A stretch of DNA of 64,000 nucleotides from Pseudoalteromonas sp. T1lg88 (GCF_002964765.1 NZ_PQCF01000032.1:721481-785480), one strand, 5' to 3'; counted from the stretch's first letter, positions 32,969 through 43,923 are shown. Notes: generated from the sequence alone by a model not told the origin. Made by a program: numbers and translations.

Positions 32969-34612
32969 ATGAAACCAATAATTATGAAACGCTATTTTCC
33001 TTTGACTCTAGTCAGCGCGGCTATTCTTGCCGGCTGTGCGAGCACACAGATCAGCAACCAGGATGTAATGGCTGGTTGGAACAGTATCAATGCCGAGCAA
33101 TTGGCCACGCATGTCAAAACTCTAGCCTCTGATGAATTCGGTGGCCGTGCCCCTTCTTCTAAAGGCGAAGAGCTAACCTTGGCTTATTTAACCGAGCAAT
33201 TTAAAGCTCTGGGTTATCAGCCTGGTAACGGTGACAGCTTTTTACAACAAGTGCCTTTGGTCTCGATCGAGGCCGATGCCAATATGGCCCTGCACATTGG
33301 TGGCAAAGACTACCAATACAAAAAAGACATGGTAATGGGCACCAGCCGTATCAGTGCCAAAGAAAGCATTAAAGATTCCAAGCTAGTGTTTGTTGGCTAT
33401 GGTGTGAATGCCCCAGAATACAATTGGAACGACTACGAAGGCCTGGATGTGAAAGGCAAAACCGTGGTTATGCTGGTGAACGACCCTGGCTTTGCCACCA
33501 AGAATCCGGAACTCTTTACCGGCGATGCCATGACCTACTACGGCCGCTGGACATACAAGTTTGAAGAAGCCAGCCGTCAAGGTGCCGCCGGCGCCATCAT
33601 AGTGCATGAAACCGCACCGGCCTCCTACCCTTGGTCCGTGGTTGAGAACTCTTGGAGTGGCCCACAGTTTGGCTTCCAAAAAGACAACAACAATATGGAC
33701 CGCGTTGCCGTTGAGGGCTGGGTTACTGTAGATGTGGCCAAGGAGCTATTCACCAAGGCCGGTCTTGATTTCGAGCAGGCCAAGCAACGTGCCGCCGAGG
33801 GCGCCTACCATGTGGATATGGGTGACCTGACTGCCAGCATTGAGGTAAACAGCGAAATCAAAAAGTCGGTCTCGTACAACTTTATCGCCACCCTCCCGGG
33901 CAGTAAAAAGCCGGACGAGCACATTATCTACTCGGCCCACTGGGATCACCTGGGTACGGATAAAAACCGTAAAGGCGACCAGATTTATAACGGTGCCCAT
34001 GATAACGCTACCGGCACAGGCGGCATGATTGAAGTGGCCGAAGCCTTCACCAAGTTACCGCGTCACCCAGATCGCTCCATCACCTTCTTGGCGGTCACCG
34101 CCGAAGAGCAAGGCCTGCTGGGCGCCAAATACTATGCCGCTAATCCGATTATTGCCACAGACAAAACCGTGGCCAATATCAATATGGATAGCTTAAACCT
34201 GCTTGGTAAGGTTAAAGATGTCAGCGTCGTTGGCATGGGTAAATCTGAGCTCGACGATATGCTAGGTGAAGCCGCGAAAATGCAGGAGCGCACCATTTCC
34301 GGCGATCCTAAGCCAAGCTCCGGTGGTTACTACCGCTCGGATCACTTCGCTTTTGCCAACCTGGGTGTTCCAGCCATGTACGCTGGCGGCGGCAGTGAAG
34401 CCCGCGACGAAGAAACCGCTCAATACCGTAAGCGCATGAGCCTGGTACTGCGTGGTTGTTATCATCAGCCTTGCGACCGTTACCGCGATGAGTGGGATCT
34501 TTCCGGCGCGGTACAAGACCTGCAATTGTTCTACAAGGTGGGTTTTGATATCTCACAACAAGAGCAATGGCCAAAGTGGTATGCTAATTCTGAGTTCCAG
34601 CGCGCCAAATAG
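32969..34612 (+). CDS. M28-family zinc aminopeptidase, lipoprotein
   Basis: 547 residues (542 if ATG 32984 is used). A lipobox is present (SAAILAGC). A protease-associated domain lies at about 140-265, inserted before the M28 catalytic part. Zinc and catalytic residues are visible in SAHWDHLG (His), GAHDNATG (Asp), TAEEQGLLG (Glu-Glu), NINMDS (Asp) and YHQPCD (last His). The usual Ser in the last motif is a Cys here. It probably removes N-terminal residues from peptides in the periplasm. It is divergent from the DUF3025 gene and is followed by a strong terminator. Confidence 0.92.
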   Translation: MKPIIMKRYFPLTLVSAAILAGCASTQISNQDVMAGWNSINAEQLATHVKTLASDEFGGRAPSSKGEELTLAYLTEQFKALGYQPGNGDSFLQQVPLVSIEADANMALHIGGKDYQYKKDMVMGTSRISAKESIKDSKLVFVGYGVNAPEYNWNDYEGLDVKGKTVVMLVNDPGFATKNPELFTGDAMTYYGRWTYKFEEASRQGAAGAIIVHETAPASYPWSVVENSWSGPQFGFQKDNNNMDRVAVEGWVTVDVAKELFTKAGLDFEQAKQRAAEGAYHVDMGDLTASIEVNSEIKKSVSYNFIATLPGSKKPDEHIIYSAHWDHLGTDKNRKGDQIYNGAHDNATGTGGMIEVAEAFTKLPRHPDRSITFLAVTAEEQGLLGAKYYAANPIIATDKTVANINMDSLNLLGKVKDVSVVGMGKSELDDMLGEAAKMQERTISGDPKPSSGGYYRSDHFAFANLGVPAMYAGGGSEARDEETAQYRKRMSLVLRGCYHQPCDRYRDEWDLSGAVQDLQLFYKVGFDISQQEQWPKWYANSEFQRAK

Positions 34613-34634
34613 GTGAGCTGATATACCAAAGACA

Positions 34635-34666
34635 TAAAAAAAGCCGGTTTTAAAACCGGCTTTTTT
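34635..34666. terminator. Bidirectional intrinsic terminator
   Basis: AAGCCGGTTTT and AAAACCGGCTT pair perfectly, with A7 on the left and T6 on the right. It serves the M28 peptidase gene and the convergent DUF805 gene. Confidence 0.92.
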
Positions 34667-34678
34667 CATTCGCTAAGA

Positions 34679-35044
34679 TTAGATGGCAGCGCCTTCTAAA
34701 GCAGCATCTTTTGGATTTGGACCGTGGTCGTTGTCACCGTCTTGGCTATCTTGTACGAAGAAGATAAGAAGTACGATAAAACCGATAAGCGGTAGGAAGT
34801 AAAGTAACTGCCACCAACCTGAGCGGCCAGTGTCATGAAGACGACGCGCACCGATTGCCAAGCTTGGGATCAATAGCGCAAGCGAGTAAATCATACCGAC
34901 AAACGCAGTGCCAAGTACGGCATCAATCACTACCGTAACGATAGAGAAAATAAGGTAGAAAAGGATAAACATCCAATAGCCTTTACGGCGAGTACGGCCA
35001 GAAAAATCAGCGTATCGCTTTAGCGCTTCCATAAAATATTCCAT
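34679..35044 (-). CDS. DUF805 family inner-membrane protein
   Basis: 121 residues. Typical DUF805 features: an N-terminal RYADFSGRTRRKGYWMFILF motif, then three to four membrane helices, the conserved IPSLAIGARRLHDTGRSGWW segment between helices 2 and 3, and an acidic tail (DSQDGDNDHGPNPK). Function unknown, though the family is very common in proteobacteria. It stands alone. Confidence 0.9.
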   Translation of the reverse strand: MEYFMEALKRYADFSGRTRRKGYWMFILFYLIFSIVTVVIDAVLGTAFVGMIYSLALLIPSLAIGARRLHDTGRSGWWQLLYFLPLIGFIVLLIFFVQDSQDGDNDHGPNPKDAALEGAAI

Positions 35045-35152
35045 AGCAGATCCTATATATTATTGTTAATTCCAATGTGCGAATTAGTTTCTAGCTCGCA
35101 TATTTACCTTAAGAACAAAGGCTTATGAGATGATAATTCAATCCTCGCATAA

Positions 35153-35178
35153 AAAAAACCAGCCGAAGCTGGTTTTTC
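35153..35178 (-). terminator. Intrinsic terminator of the bkd operon
   Basis: On the minus strand AAAACCAGC and GCTGGTTTT pair around a four-base loop and are followed by more T, about 30 bp after the E2 stop codon. Confidence 0.88.
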
Positions 35179-35206
35179 ATAACAGGAACAACTGGTTAGA
35201 CCAGTT

Positions 35207-36769
35207 TTAGCTCATCGCCATCAACATTTTTGTCGGTTGCTCTAGGTAGTCTTTCCACAAGTTGTTGAAGCGGGCAATGGTGCCGCCATCGATTACGCGG
35301 TGGTCGCCAGACCAGCTAACCTGCATAATGGCACGAGCCTCAACTTCGCCCTTGGCGTTAAAGCGCGGCAAATGCTGCAGCTTACCCAGGGCCACAATCG
35401 CCACCTCAGGCTTGTTGATAATAGGCGTCGCCGTAGTACCGCCGATGGCGCCGATATTCGAAATCGAAATGGTGCCAGACTTAAGATCCGCCGGCGCTAC
35501 ACGACCTTCACGGGCGCTGTCCGTAAGACGCGTTACTTCGTTAGCCACATCAACAATAGACTTGTTCTGTACCTGCTTCACGTTTGGTACCAATAGACCC
35601 AATTTAGAGTCAACGGCCATACCAATGTTGTGATCGTCAAAATACGTTAATTCGGTGCAATCATCATTCACCTGGGCATTGAGGATCGGGAATTCCTTCA
35701 TCGCCAATGACAATGCCTTGATGAAGAATGGCATCATGGTGAGTTTCACACCTTGTTGCTTATACTCATCTTTTAGGCCACCGCGCAGGGCGATCAGATC
35801 GGTCAAATCGATTTCATCACTGTAGGTGAAATGCGGAATAGTCGACACCGAGCGCACCATCTGCTTGGCCATTGCCGCCTTCATGCCCTTAATCGGCTCG
35901 ACCCGTGTACCACCGCTTACCACAGCTGCAGGCGCTGCGCTTGCTTGCTCTGCAGGCTTAGCGGATGCACCACCGGCAATAAAGCGCTCGATATCTTCTT
36001 TGAATACACGACCATTTTTGCCTGAGCCAGGAACCGTGCTGATATCCACATCCAGTTCACGCGCACGACGGCGCACCGCAGGTGAAGCCAGGGCTTTACC
36101 TTGGGCTACAGGTTCGCTTGATGGCTTATCGGCATTGGCTGTTTGTGCTGGTGCGGCTGCTTGAACAGCGGGAGCCGCAGCAGTGTTTGCAGCATTCGCT
36201 GATGAACCGGCGATTTCCATCTGGAATAATGGGCTGTGCACCTTGGCAATATCACCTTTTTGGTAATACAGCTTCATCACCTTGCCATCGTACTTGGCGG
36301 GGATCTGTACCAAAGCCTTATCTGTCATTACGTCACAAACGGGCTGGTCTTCTTTGATCTCATCGCCTTCGCTGATAAGCCACTCAACCACTTCACACTC
36401 GACGATACCTTCACCGATATCCGGCAGAATAAAGTCTTCAAGGGCGCCACCTTGGGAAGCGCTTTGAGCCGCAGGTGCTGCTTCAGTCGCTTGTTCGGCA
36501 ACCGGTGCTGCAGCTGCGCTGCTTTCCTCACCGGCCACATCCATGGCAAACAAGGGGGCATGCACCTTGGCGATATCGCCCTTGGCATAGTAAAGCTCTG
36601 TGATCACGCCATCATGTACCGCAGGGATCTGAACCAGCGCCTTGTCCGTCATTACGTCACAAATTGGCTGGTCTTCTTTAACCACATCGCCCACGGCAAC
36701 AAGCCATTCAACCACTTCACACTCGACGATACCTTCGCCGATATCTGGTAGGATAAAATCTTTAGCCAT
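35207..36769 (-). CDS. bkdB: Branched-chain 2-oxoacid dehydrogenase E2 (lipoyl acyltransferase)
   Basis: 520 residues. There are two lipoyl domains (about 1-80 and 111-190), each with the lipoylated DKA motif (CDVMTDKALVQIPA). A peripheral subunit-binding domain follows at about 226-265 (ASPAVRRRARELDVD). The acyltransferase domain starts near 285 and has the catalytic His in SGDHRVIDGG (about residue 491). Ala/Pro-rich linkers join them. It transfers branched acyl groups to CoA in valine, leucine and isoleucine breakdown. It follows the E1beta gene by nine bases. A pyruvate-type E2 is less likely given the E1 partners. Confidence 0.9.
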   Translation of the reverse strand: MAKDFILPDIGEGIVECEVVEWLVAVGDVVKEDQPICDVMTDKALVQIPAVHDGVITELYYAKGDIAKVHAPLFAMDVAGEESSAAAAPVAEQATEAAPAAQSASQGGALEDFILPDIGEGIVECEVVEWLISEGDEIKEDQPVCDVMTDKALVQIPAKYDGKVMKLYYQKGDIAKVHSPLFQMEIAGSSANAANTAAAPAVQAAAPAQTANADKPSSEPVAQGKALASPAVRRRARELDVDISTVPGSGKNGRVFKEDIERFIAGGASAKPAEQASAAPAAVVSGGTRVEPIKGMKAAMAKQMVRSVSTIPHFTYSDEIDLTDLIALRGGLKDEYKQQGVKLTMMPFFIKALSLAMKEFPILNAQVNDDCTELTYFDDHNIGMAVDSKLGLLVPNVKQVQNKSIVDVANEVTRLTDSAREGRVAPADLKSGTISISNIGAIGGTTATPIINKPEVAIVALGKLQHLPRFNAKGEVEARAIMQVSWSGDHRVIDGGTIARFNNLWKDYLEQPTKMLMAMS

Positions 36770-36778
36770 GTCAGCCCC

Positions 36779-37756
36779 TTAAAACTCAACCGCGTTTTTA
36801 ATCGCCTCGAATACCTTTAAGGCATCTGGGATATATTCTTTTTCTAATGCCAACGGATATGGAGTATCAAGACCACATACGCGCGCAATCGGCGACTCTA
36901 GGTGCAAGAAACACTCTTGCTGAATGGTGGCAACAATCTCGGCACCAAAACCATTGGTAATAGGCGCTTCGTGGCTGACCACCAAACGGCCGGTTTTCTT
37001 CACCGAGTTGGCAACGGTTTCGACATCCCAAGGCAAGATGCTGCGAAGGTCGATTAGTTCAACGCTAATGCCCTGCTCTTTGGCTTTCTCGGCAGCAGCA
37101 CTGATGATTTCCATCTGTGCACCCCAGGCCAGCACGGTTACGTCTTTACCTTCTTGCACAACCTCGGCCTTGCCAAGCTCGATGCTGTAATCCTCTTCCG
37201 GTACTTCACCTACCGAAGCACGGTATAGGCGCTTAGGCTCAAAGAAGATCACTGGGTTATCGTCTTTAATGGCCGCACGCAGTAGGCCCTTGGCCTGGTA
37301 CGGATCGCGTGGCACAACGATTTTCAGACCCGGAGTATGGGCAAAATAGGCTTCAGGTGATTGCGAGTGGTACAAACCACCGGCAATACCACCGCCGTAC
37401 GGAGTACGTATGGTCAGGTTACCCACATTAAATTCATTACCACTGCGGTAACGGAACTTAGCCGACTCGTTAACGATTTGGTCAAAGGCCGGGAAGATAT
37501 AATCGGCAAATTGAATTTCGGCAATGGCCGGCGCACCGAAGGCGGCAAGACCATTGGCGAAACCGGCAATACCCTGCTCGGTTAGCGGTGTGTTGAAAAC
37601 ACGGTGCTTACCGTATTTTTCCTGCAGGCCAGAAGTGGCGCGGAACACACCACCGAAATAACCCACGTCTTCACCAAAAATACAGGCGTGGTCATTCTCG
37701 GCCATGGTGATATCCAGGGCTGAGTTAATGGCATGGAGCATATTCATTGTTTTCAT
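36779..37756 (-). CDS. bkdA2: 2-oxoacid dehydrogenase E1 component, beta subunit
   Basis: 325 residues, full length for the family. [42 protein letters not shown] (quoted in part), [18 protein letters not shown] and [20 protein letters not shown] are the standard E1beta motifs that complete the thiamine diphosphate site and bind E2. The short spacing and adjacent E1alpha and E2 genes point to the branched-chain complex. No dihydrolipoamide dehydrogenase gene is in the operon, so E3 must come from elsewhere. Confidence 0.92.
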   Translation of the reverse strand: MKTMNMLHAINSALDITMAENDHACIFGEDVGYFGGVFRATSGLQEKYGKHRVFNTPLTEQGIAGFANGLAAFGAPAIAEIQFADYIFPAFDQIVNESAKFRYRSGNEFNVGNLTIRTPYGGGIAGGLYHSQSPEAYFAHTPGLKIVVPRDPYQAKGLLRAAIKDDNPVIFFEPKRLYRASVGEVPEEDYSIELGKAEVVQEGKDVTVLAWGAQMEIISAAAEKAKEQGISVELIDLRSILPWDVETVANSVKKTGRLVVSHEAPITNGFGAEIVATIQQECFLHLESPIARVCGLDTPYPLALEKEYIPDALKVFEAIKNAVEF

Positions 37757-38973
37757 TATTTGATTCTCCCTGCTGTAATTGGGTAAGCGTCCGGGTACTT
37801 CTTAATATGAGATTTTAATTGCTCATATTGCGCCTGCAGGCTTGGAATTGGCGTGTCATACACATCGCTGATCAAATCTTCAAGCGGTGGCTTAGCTACT
37901 TTCTCGGCAACCTTAAGGGCATCAAGAATCTGCTCACGTACCTGCTCTTTCACCTGCTCGTCTTCTTGCTCGTTTAACCAACCTTGAGCCACAAGCCAGG
38001 TACGGAAACGGGCCACCGGGCAATTTTCGCGGTAGCTTGCTTCTTCATCTTTCGAGCGGTAACCACTTGGATCATCCGACGTTGAGTGTGCACCCAAACG
38101 ATACGCCAAAGACTCGATAAGCACAGGCTCACCGGTTTTAGTGGCGTGATCGCGCGCCGCTTTAGTCGCTGCATACACGGCAAGGGCATCACCACCATCA
38201 ACACGAATGGTTTTAATGCCATAACCGACACCGCGCGAGGCAATACCGTCACCGGCAAACTGCTCTTCCGCAGGCGTAGAAATCGCATAGCCATTGTTAC
38301 GGGCGAAGAAGATCACCGGTGCTTTATGCACCGCCGCCATGTTCAGACCGGCGTGGAAGTCGCCCTCTGAGGCCGCACCTTCACCGAAGTAACAAATGGT
38401 GATGTTATCGATTTCGCTATCAAGCTCGCCACTTTGCTTATTGATATGCTTAATTTTCTGGCCGTAAGCATAACCGCTCGCTTGCGGAATTTGTGTGCCC
38501 AGCGGCGAAGAGATGGTCATATAGTTCAGTTCATTTGAACCATAGTGGATAGGCATCTGACGGCCCTTACCCAGGTCCAGCTCGTTAGAGAACATCTGGT
38601 TCATAAACTGTTCTAGGGTAAAACCACGGTAACGCAGCGCCGCTTGCTCGCGGTATTGCGCCATGATCATGTCGTTATCATCCAAAGCCGCAGCACTGGC
38701 GGTAACCGCCGCTTCTTCACCTAGACACTGCATATAGAAGCTAACACGACCTTGACGTTGTGCCGCTTGCATACGCTCATCCAGGGCGCGGATAAAGCGC
38801 ATGGTGTCATAAATTTTTAGTGCCGTATCTTGATCGATTTCAGGCACGGTGGCGCCTTCGCTTACAGTACCTTGCTCATTAAGGACACGGTAAGTGGGTA
38901 TATTAAGCGCGTGGCTGTCAATGAACGCTAGTTCGTGACTGATATTCAACGAAACGTTATTGGGGTTAGTCAT
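37756..38973 (-). CDS. bkdA1: 2-oxoacid dehydrogenase E1 component, alpha subunit
   Basis: 405 residues from ATG 38973, picked because AAGGGAAGG stands just upstream; longer frames to 38997 or 39057 lack this. The thiamine diphosphate motif begins [15 protein letters not shown] and ends near NNGYAISTP (about 185-225). The phosphorylation-loop-like [17 protein letters not shown] is present. The substrate pocket [12 protein letters not shown] fits branched-chain enzymes. Its stop overlaps the E1beta start by one base. Together E1, E2 and a shared E3 convert branched 2-oxoacids to acyl-CoA. Confidence 0.92.
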   Translation of the reverse strand: MTNPNNVSLNISHELAFIDSHALNIPTYRVLNEQGTVSEGATVPEIDQDTALKIYDTMRFIRALDERMQAAQRQGRVSFYMQCLGEEAAVTASAAALDDNDMIMAQYREQAALRYRGFTLEQFMNQMFSNELDLGKGRQMPIHYGSNELNYMTISSPLGTQIPQASGYAYGQKIKHINKQSGELDSEIDNITICYFGEGAASEGDFHAGLNMAAVHKAPVIFFARNNGYAISTPAEEQFAGDGIASRGVGYGIKTIRVDGGDALAVYAATKAARDHATKTGEPVLIESLAYRLGAHSTSDDPSGYRSKDEEASYRENCPVARFRTWLVAQGWLNEQEDEQVKEQVREQILDALKVAEKVAKPPLEDLISDVYDTPIPSLQAQYEQLKSHIKKYPDAYPITAGRIK

Positions 38974-39211
38974 AACCTTCCCTTCTCTTGTTGTCATGTC
39001 ACTAGGCACAGGTTTGTTATTGTGGCTTCTGCGTGGGCGAAAAATTGAAATAAACAATTCAACCGCAGTGAATATGCAGAATAATATTTCTACACATGGT
39101 GCCTAGTTTAAATTATGCTGCCGCCACTTTACGTCAACGTAAAGGCTTATTCAACTAATCATAGTCGAATAATTGCATCATTCATAACATGGGGTTGGCA
39201 AGTTCGGTGTA

Positions 39212-39251
39212 CGCCTCATAACACACTGTAATAGTTGGATATTATGAGGCG
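39212..39251 (-). terminator. Long-loop hairpin after astE
   Basis: CGCCTCATAA (39212-39221) and TTATGAGGCG (39242-39251) pair perfectly over a 20-base loop, 12 bp after the astE stop. There is no T-run, so it may be a terminator or mRNA-protecting hairpin. The rest of 38974-39262 is the bkd leader, and I see no other feature in it. Confidence 0.5.
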
Positions 39252-39262
39252 AAGTGGTCAGA

Positions 39263-40297
39263 TCAGATAAATTCGTCGGACAATTCGGTGGGGATAACGG
39301 TCAGCAAAGCACGCTGCCCCAGGGCCACCTGAGCGTTAGGGAAAATAATGGCTTCTCCCTCAACTTCGGCGCGTATTTCTTCACCACCGTCGTGGCCAAG
39401 TAACTCACCTTTAGCAAAGCCCGTGAAGTTAGGCACATCGTCAGAAAAGGTGAAGGAGAAGTCTTCATGTTGGCGATTAATGGTGCGATACACAGAGAAC
39501 AGCTCAACGTCTTCTGCGCGCAGTGGCGGATAGCTCACCTCATTTTGGCTGATCAAGTTCGCCAAGGTCACCTTGGTCTTTTCAAAGCGGGCCATATCGT
39601 TTTCACCAAATGGGCGCACCTTACCTAATTCTATGGTAAAGGCATCGGCACCAAAGTGGCGCGATGAGAAATAGCTAAAGGTAGAGGCTGGCTCGGCCAT
39701 CAGCAATACGGTTTGTACGCCACAGCTTAATAAGAACTGCAGCTGTTCACGCTTGTGCGCTTTGCCGTGTAAAAACGGGTAAACAGCAAACTTTTCATTT
39801 TTAGAGTCGCGAATAGCGGTATGCAGGTCATAATGGGCGCGATAACGGCCCTCGCCTGGCGCTGTAAAAAACGCTTCCACATATTCTTCGAGCTTTTTCG
39901 CACGCTCACGCTCTGGGTTGGTTACCTCGCCAACGCTGTGTTTGCCACAAAACAGGCGATTAAGGTTTTCATCAACAAAACGCTCGCCAATATTAATGGA
40001 CTTGGGATTGCCAAAGATAAACATTACGCGATGAGTCAATTCCAAGGTACCGGCAATAATAGCGCGGATCAGCTGATCGCAGATTTCAATGGGCGCAGTT
40101 TCGTTGCCGTGCACAGCGCTGGAGAAGATAAAATCCTTGTGGCCATAGTCCTTCGGCTCGAATTGGATCACCCCAGTGTCAAGGACCTTTACATGAGTAC
40201 CATTATCAAGAGTGAACTGCTCTGGCGCCAAAGTGAATTCATTTTCTCGAGTAATGCCGAGGAAGTCGCCACTTTGCTGAAGACGTTGTAAATACAT
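39263..40297 (-). CDS. astE: Succinylglutamate desuccinylase AstE
   Basis: 344 residues from ATG 40297 (GAGAAGGTG upstream; the frame to 40336 would run through a hairpin). It belongs to the AstE/aspartoacylase branch of zinc carboxypeptidases. The zinc motif [36 protein letters not shown] and DLHTAIRDS (His ligand) are present. It hydrolyses N-succinylglutamate to glutamate and succinate, the last step of the arginine succinyltransferase pathway. No other ast gene is nearby, so the pathway is dispersed. Confidence 0.92.
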   Translation of the reverse strand: MYLQRLQQSGDFLGITRENEFTLAPEQFTLDNGTHVKVLDTGVIQFEPKDYGHKDFIFSSAVHGNETAPIEICDQLIRAIIAGTLELTHRVMFIFGNPKSINIGERFVDENLNRLFCGKHSVGEVTNPERERAKKLEEYVEAFFTAPGEGRYRAHYDLHTAIRDSKNEKFAVYPFLHGKAHKREQLQFLLSCGVQTVLLMAEPASTFSYFSSRHFGADAFTIELGKVRPFGENDMARFEKTKVTLANLISQNEVSYPPLRAEDVELFSVYRTINRQHEDFSFTFSDDVPNFTGFAKGELLGHDGGEEIRAEVEGEAIIFPNAQVALGQRALLTVIPTELSDEFI

Positions 40298-40317
40298 AAT
40301 ACACCTTCTCGATGTGC

Positions 40318-40335
40318 TGCCACCGCCTGGTGGCA
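40318..40335. promoter_or_regulatory. Small hairpin in the astE leader
   Basis: TGCCACC and GGTGGCA pair perfectly around GCCT, 20 bp upstream of the astE start. It may influence translation or be a short operator. Confidence 0.4.
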
Positions 40336-40348
40336 AAGTTTAGATAGC

Positions 40349-40374
40349 AAAAAGCCAGTCAAACGACTGGCTTT
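40349..40374 (-). terminator. Intrinsic terminator of the seqA-pgm operon
   Basis: AAAGCCAGTC and GACTGGCTTT pair around AAAC; on the minus strand the stem runs into five T. It lies 16 bp after pgm and before astE. Confidence 0.88.
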
Positions 40375-40389
40375 ATATAAAAATTGGGA

Positions 40390-42027
40390 TTAAGCAATGC
40401 TGGCGTTAACCAGCTCAACGGCGGCTTGTTCTAATTGCGCCAAATGCTGCTCGCCCTTAAAGGATTCAAAGTAGATTTTATAGATATCTTCGGTGCCCGA
40501 AGGTCGCGCCGCAAACCAACCGTTTTCGGTGACCACCTTAAGGCCACCGATAGCGGCATGATTGCCCGGCGCTTCGGTCAACTTAGCGATGATAAGTTCG
40601 CCAGCCAACTCGGTAGCCTTGATATCATCACCACTAAGAGCTTTAAGTTTTTGTTTTTGCTCAGAATTTGCAGGAGCATCGATGCGTTTGTAAAGCGGCT
40701 CACCAAACTTGGCGACCAAGTCGCGATAATACTGCGACGGCGATTTGCCGGTCACCGCCAAGATCTCAGCGGCCAACAGGCCCATGATAAAGCCGTCTTT
40801 ATCCGTACACCACACCGAGCCGTCGATGCGTAAAAACGCCGCGCCGGCACTTTCTTCACCGCCAAAACATAAAGCACTGCTGTGCAGACCCTCTACAAAC
40901 CATTTCATGCCCACCGGCACTTCAACCAGTTCTTTACCATGGCTGGCCACCACCTTGTCGATAATAGCGCTTGATACCAGGGTCTTACCCACTTTAACGT
41001 CTGCCGGCCAATCACGGTGCGTTAACAGGTAGTCGATAGCCACCGCCAGGAAGTGGTTAGGGTTCATCAAACCATCTTTGGTGACAATGCCGTGACGGTC
41101 ATAGTCCGGATCGTTGCCTATACCGATATCGAATTTATCTTTAAGGCCGATAAGATTGGTCATGGCGTAAGGTGACGAGCAATCCATACGGATTTTGCCG
41201 TCCTTGTCTTGCGGCATAAAGGCAAAACGCGGGTCAACTACATCGTTCACTACGGTCAGGTTCAGACCATAGCGTTTGGCGATTAGCGGCCAGTAATTGA
41301 TACCCGATCCACCCAGCGGGTCAATGCCTAAGCTAATGCCAGATTTGGCGATAGCCTGCATGTCCACAACGTTGACAAGATCTTCCACATACGGGGTTTG
41401 CAGGTCCACATACTTGATAAAACCGGAACGCACCGCCTTTACATAAGGAAACAGCTCGACTTCAACCAGGTCTTCCGCCAGCAGTTGATTCGCTCTGTCT
41501 TCAATCCATTTGGTGATTTCTGTGTCCGCCGGGCCGCCGTTAGGCGGGTTGTATTTAAAGCCACCATCCTCAGGAGGATTGTGTGACGGCGTCACCACTA
41601 TGCCATCGGCTAATTCGCTTGGGTGCGCCTTGTTATGGCTGACCACGGCGTGGCTTATCACCGGCGTTGGCGTGTAGTCTTCCCCTTCCTGGGTAATAAT
41701 CTGCACTTCATTGGCAACCAAGACCTCAATGGCGGAATTAAACGCTGCCTCTGACAAGGCATGAGTGTCTTTGCCCAGGAACAAGGGACCGAAGATATTG
41801 TTTTGTTTACGGTAATCACAAATAGCCTGGGTAATGGCGAGAATATGCGATTCATTAAACTGGGTATTTAAGGAGCAGCCACGATGGCCCGAGGTACCAA
41901 ATGCCACACGCTGTTCAGGGTATTGCTCAACATCGGGCTCGTGCAAATAATACGCACTCATCAGTTTAGGCACATTAATTAGCTCTGACTGAGGAGCGGT
42001 TTTTCCAGCGTTTGGGTGAACGGCCAT
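40390..42027 (-). CDS. pgm: Phosphoglucomutase (alpha-D-glucose specific)
   Basis: 545 residues, full length for the enterobacterial type. The phosphoserine loop [20 protein letters not shown] (about 143-162), the metal loop [10 protein letters not shown] (about 300), the sugar-binding GGEESAGA and the phosphate-binding [12 protein letters not shown] near the C-terminus are all present. It interconverts glucose-1-phosphate and glucose-6-phosphate and so feeds GlgC, encoded 10 kb away. It lies 10 bp after seqA, an arrangement also known in enterobacteria and vibrios. Confidence 0.96.
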   Translation of the reverse strand: MAVHPNAGKTAPQSELINVPKLMSAYYLHEPDVEQYPEQRVAFGTSGHRGCSLNTQFNESHILAITQAICDYRKQNNIFGPLFLGKDTHALSEAAFNSAIEVLVANEVQIITQEGEDYTPTPVISHAVVSHNKAHPSELADGIVVTPSHNPPEDGGFKYNPPNGGPADTEITKWIEDRANQLLAEDLVEVELFPYVKAVRSGFIKYVDLQTPYVEDLVNVVDMQAIAKSGISLGIDPLGGSGINYWPLIAKRYGLNLTVVNDVVDPRFAFMPQDKDGKIRMDCSSPYAMTNLIGLKDKFDIGIGNDPDYDRHGIVTKDGLMNPNHFLAVAIDYLLTHRDWPADVKVGKTLVSSAIIDKVVASHGKELVEVPVGMKWFVEGLHSSALCFGGEESAGAAFLRIDGSVWCTDKDGFIMGLLAAEILAVTGKSPSQYYRDLVAKFGEPLYKRIDAPANSEQKQKLKALSGDDIKATELAGELIIAKLTEAPGNHAAIGGLKVVTENGWFAARPSGTEDIYKIYFESFKGEQHLAQLEQAAVELVNASIA

Positions 42028-42037
42028 GCTTGGTTCC

Positions 42038-42610
42038 TTATAGATAGTCGCGAATGATTTCAGCTTGTTCTTTGCTATAACCTAGTTCCAACGCCACTTC
42101 ATGCAGCATCATTTTCTTGCGCGTGGTGTTAGAGTTGGTCATGACCCAGTAGGGGCTGTCGTCTATATTCTTTGGATTCAGGCTGCTGCCGCTGGCTTGG
42201 AGCTCTTCTTTGCTGGTAGCAAAGTAGCGACGATCACGACCCTTGATATTCAAAACACGCTCAAAGGTGCCCTTATGACTGCGATGAAACGCTGCCAGAA
42301 TAAATAAGAAGCGACCCACCACACCTTTTTGCATCGCCAGCTCTTCTTTATTCAGAATATCGAATACAGAGCCCTGATCACTGGCCTGCTCTTTTGCCGG
42401 TGCACTTGGTGCAGGTGAGGCTGTTTCGGTCGTTGCCATAGATGGCTTGTCTGTCGAGGCAACTGGCGTTGCGGGCGCTGGGACCGAGTCGGCACCGGCA
42501 TTGTGCAGATTCAATAAACGACGCAAAATAGTGGAGGCACTCTCGCCAATACTTTGGGTGTTGCTGGCGATATATTGATATAGCTCGTCGTCTATTTCTA
42601 TTTTTTTCAT
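42038..42610 (-). CDS. seqA: Negative modulator of replication initiation SeqA
   Basis: 190 residues from ATG 42610 (GGAATATC upstream). The N-terminal oligomerisation motif is [20 protein letters not shown] (residues 2-21), with STILRRLL following. A linker rich in Ala, Pro and Thr leads to the C-terminal domain that binds hemimethylated GATC ([32 protein letters not shown]). SeqA sequesters oriC after initiation, which implies the host uses Dam methylation. It is divergent from ybfF. Confidence 0.95.
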   Translation of the reverse strand: MKKIEIDDELYQYIASNTQSIGESASTILRRLLNLHNAGADSVPAPATPVASTDKPSMATTETASPAPSAPAKEQASDQGSVFDILNKEELAMQKGVVGRFLFILAAFHRSHKGTFERVLNIKGRDRRYFATSKEELQASGSSLNPKNIDDSPYWVMTNSNTTRKKMMLHEVALELGYSKEQAEIIRDYL

Positions 42611-42798
42611 GATATTCCTGTCATTACTGCCGTGTCTTTCACGCATGGCAGAATTATACCCAAGTTAAGTGAATAAGCTAGGGCATACAGATCATCATAT
42701 CGGCATTATCATGCCTGTTGAATCACCATCAAGGTTGCAAAAAGGCCCTTAGCTCGGGCACAATTCCTGCGTTTTTCTAACCCCAAATTGGCATATCT

Positions 42799-43575
42799 AT
42801 GTTACTTAATTATGAACAAAGCGGATTAAGTGCCACACAGGCACCGAGCGTTATCGTTATCCATGGCCTGTTTGGCTCACTCGACAATTTAAAGGTGGTT
42901 GCCCGGGCACTGGGTGAACACTTTCATGTAGTTAATGTGGATGTGCGCAACCACGGCCGTTCATTCCATAGCAAGGATATGAATTATCCGGCCATGGCCG
43001 ATGACATTATCGCCCTGCTCGCACACCTGGGCATTGAAAAAGCGCATTTGGTTGGCCACTCCATGGGCGGTAAAGTCGCCATGCAGGTCGCGCTCACTAA
43101 ACCCGAATGCGTTGATAAGCTTGTGGTTTTAGACATTGCGCCGGTTGCCTATCACTCCCGTCATGACGCCATCTTTAAAGCATTACAGGCGGTGGCCAAC
43201 AGCGCCGTACACTCGCGCAGCGAAGCCGATGCACTGATGAGCGAATATATAGATGCGATGGGCGTGCGTCAGTTTTTGGCCAAGAGTTTAAGTAAAACAG
43301 ACGCCGGGACGCTGAACTGGCAATTTAACCTGCCAGTTCTCAGTGCAGAATACCCGCAAATCCTCGGAACTCCAGTTGCAAATGATTCTTGTTTGTGCGA
43401 TACACTCTTTATCAAGGGCGGTGACTCTGATTATATCGAAGCCGCGCACCGCGATGAGATTATGCGCTTGTTTCCCAAGGCCAAGGCCAAGGTGATTCAA
43501 GGTGCCGGGCACTGGTTGCACGCGGAAAAACCGGTGGCGGTTAATAAGTCCATAGTTGATTTTTTAACTCGTTAA
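42799..43575 (+). CDS. ybfF: Alpha/beta-hydrolase YbfF (acyl-CoA thioesterase/esterase)
   Basis: 258 residues. The alpha/beta-hydrolase fold is shown by the oxyanion motif VIHGLFGSLDNLK, the nucleophile elbow GHSMGGKVAM (Ser about residue 90), a VVLDIAPVAY strand and the catalytic His in GAGHWLHAEKP. The E. coli homologue hydrolyses short and medium acyl esters and acyl-CoA. The order ybfF, then ybfE, fldA and fur, opposite seqA, is conserved in many gammaproteobacteria. Confidence 0.92.
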   Translation: MLLNYEQSGLSATQAPSVIVIHGLFGSLDNLKVVARALGEHFHVVNVDVRNHGRSFHSKDMNYPAMADDIIALLAHLGIEKAHLVGHSMGGKVAMQVALTKPECVDKLVVLDIAPVAYHSRHDAIFKALQAVANSAVHSRSEADALMSEYIDAMGVRQFLAKSLSKTDAGTLNWQFNLPVLSAEYPQILGTPVANDSCLCDTLFIKGGDSDYIEAAHRDEIMRLFPKAKAKVIQGAGHWLHAEKPVAVNKSIVDFLTR

Positions 43576-43699
43576 TCCATATCAATAAATTAAAGTGCTA
43601 AAGGCACTATACTGATGTGAGTCGAAACGCGCATTATGCCTAAATTATTCATTTTTTATGTGCTACAATGCGCGCCGTTTTCCAAATAGGTAGCAGTAA

Positions 43700-43921
43700 A
43701 TGGTCGACCAATTTATAAATGGACTGGATACCCTTGGGTTATATTTTGGCCTTGCTGGCATCTTCTTCTTTATCGGCATGGCTATTCAAGACGTTTTGAA
43801 AAAAGGCAATGTGCCTAAATTTGGCCGCTACGTGGTATGGCTTGTATTATTTTTAGGCTGTTCCGGCTTTATCGCTAAGGGCCTGATCCAGGTGTTTTGG
43901 CAAGGAGCAGGTGTGGGTTAA
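43700..43921 (+). CDS. DUF2788 family small membrane protein
   Basis: 73 residues with two hydrophobic helices (LYFGLAGIFFFIGMAIQDVL, YVVWLVLFLGCSGFIAKGL) flanking KKGNVPKFGR. This is the DUF2788 pattern, found beside ybfE in many Alteromonadales and vibrios. Function unknown. It ends two bases before the ybfE ATG. Confidence 0.88.
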   Translation: MVDQFINGLDTLGLYFGLAGIFFFIGMAIQDVLKKGNVPKFGRYVVWLVLFLGCSGFIAKGLIQVFWQGAGVG

Positions 43922-43923
43922 CC

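Noticed and set aside
34411..34500. Possible compensated frameshift near the end of the M28 peptidase
   Set aside because: The frame is continuous, the last zinc-binding His (YHQPCD) and the following WDLSGAV region are in place, so natural variation is enough.
43576..43699. LexA box expected before ybfE
   Set aside because: No CTG-N10-CAG pattern was found in the leader of the DUF2788-ybfE pair.
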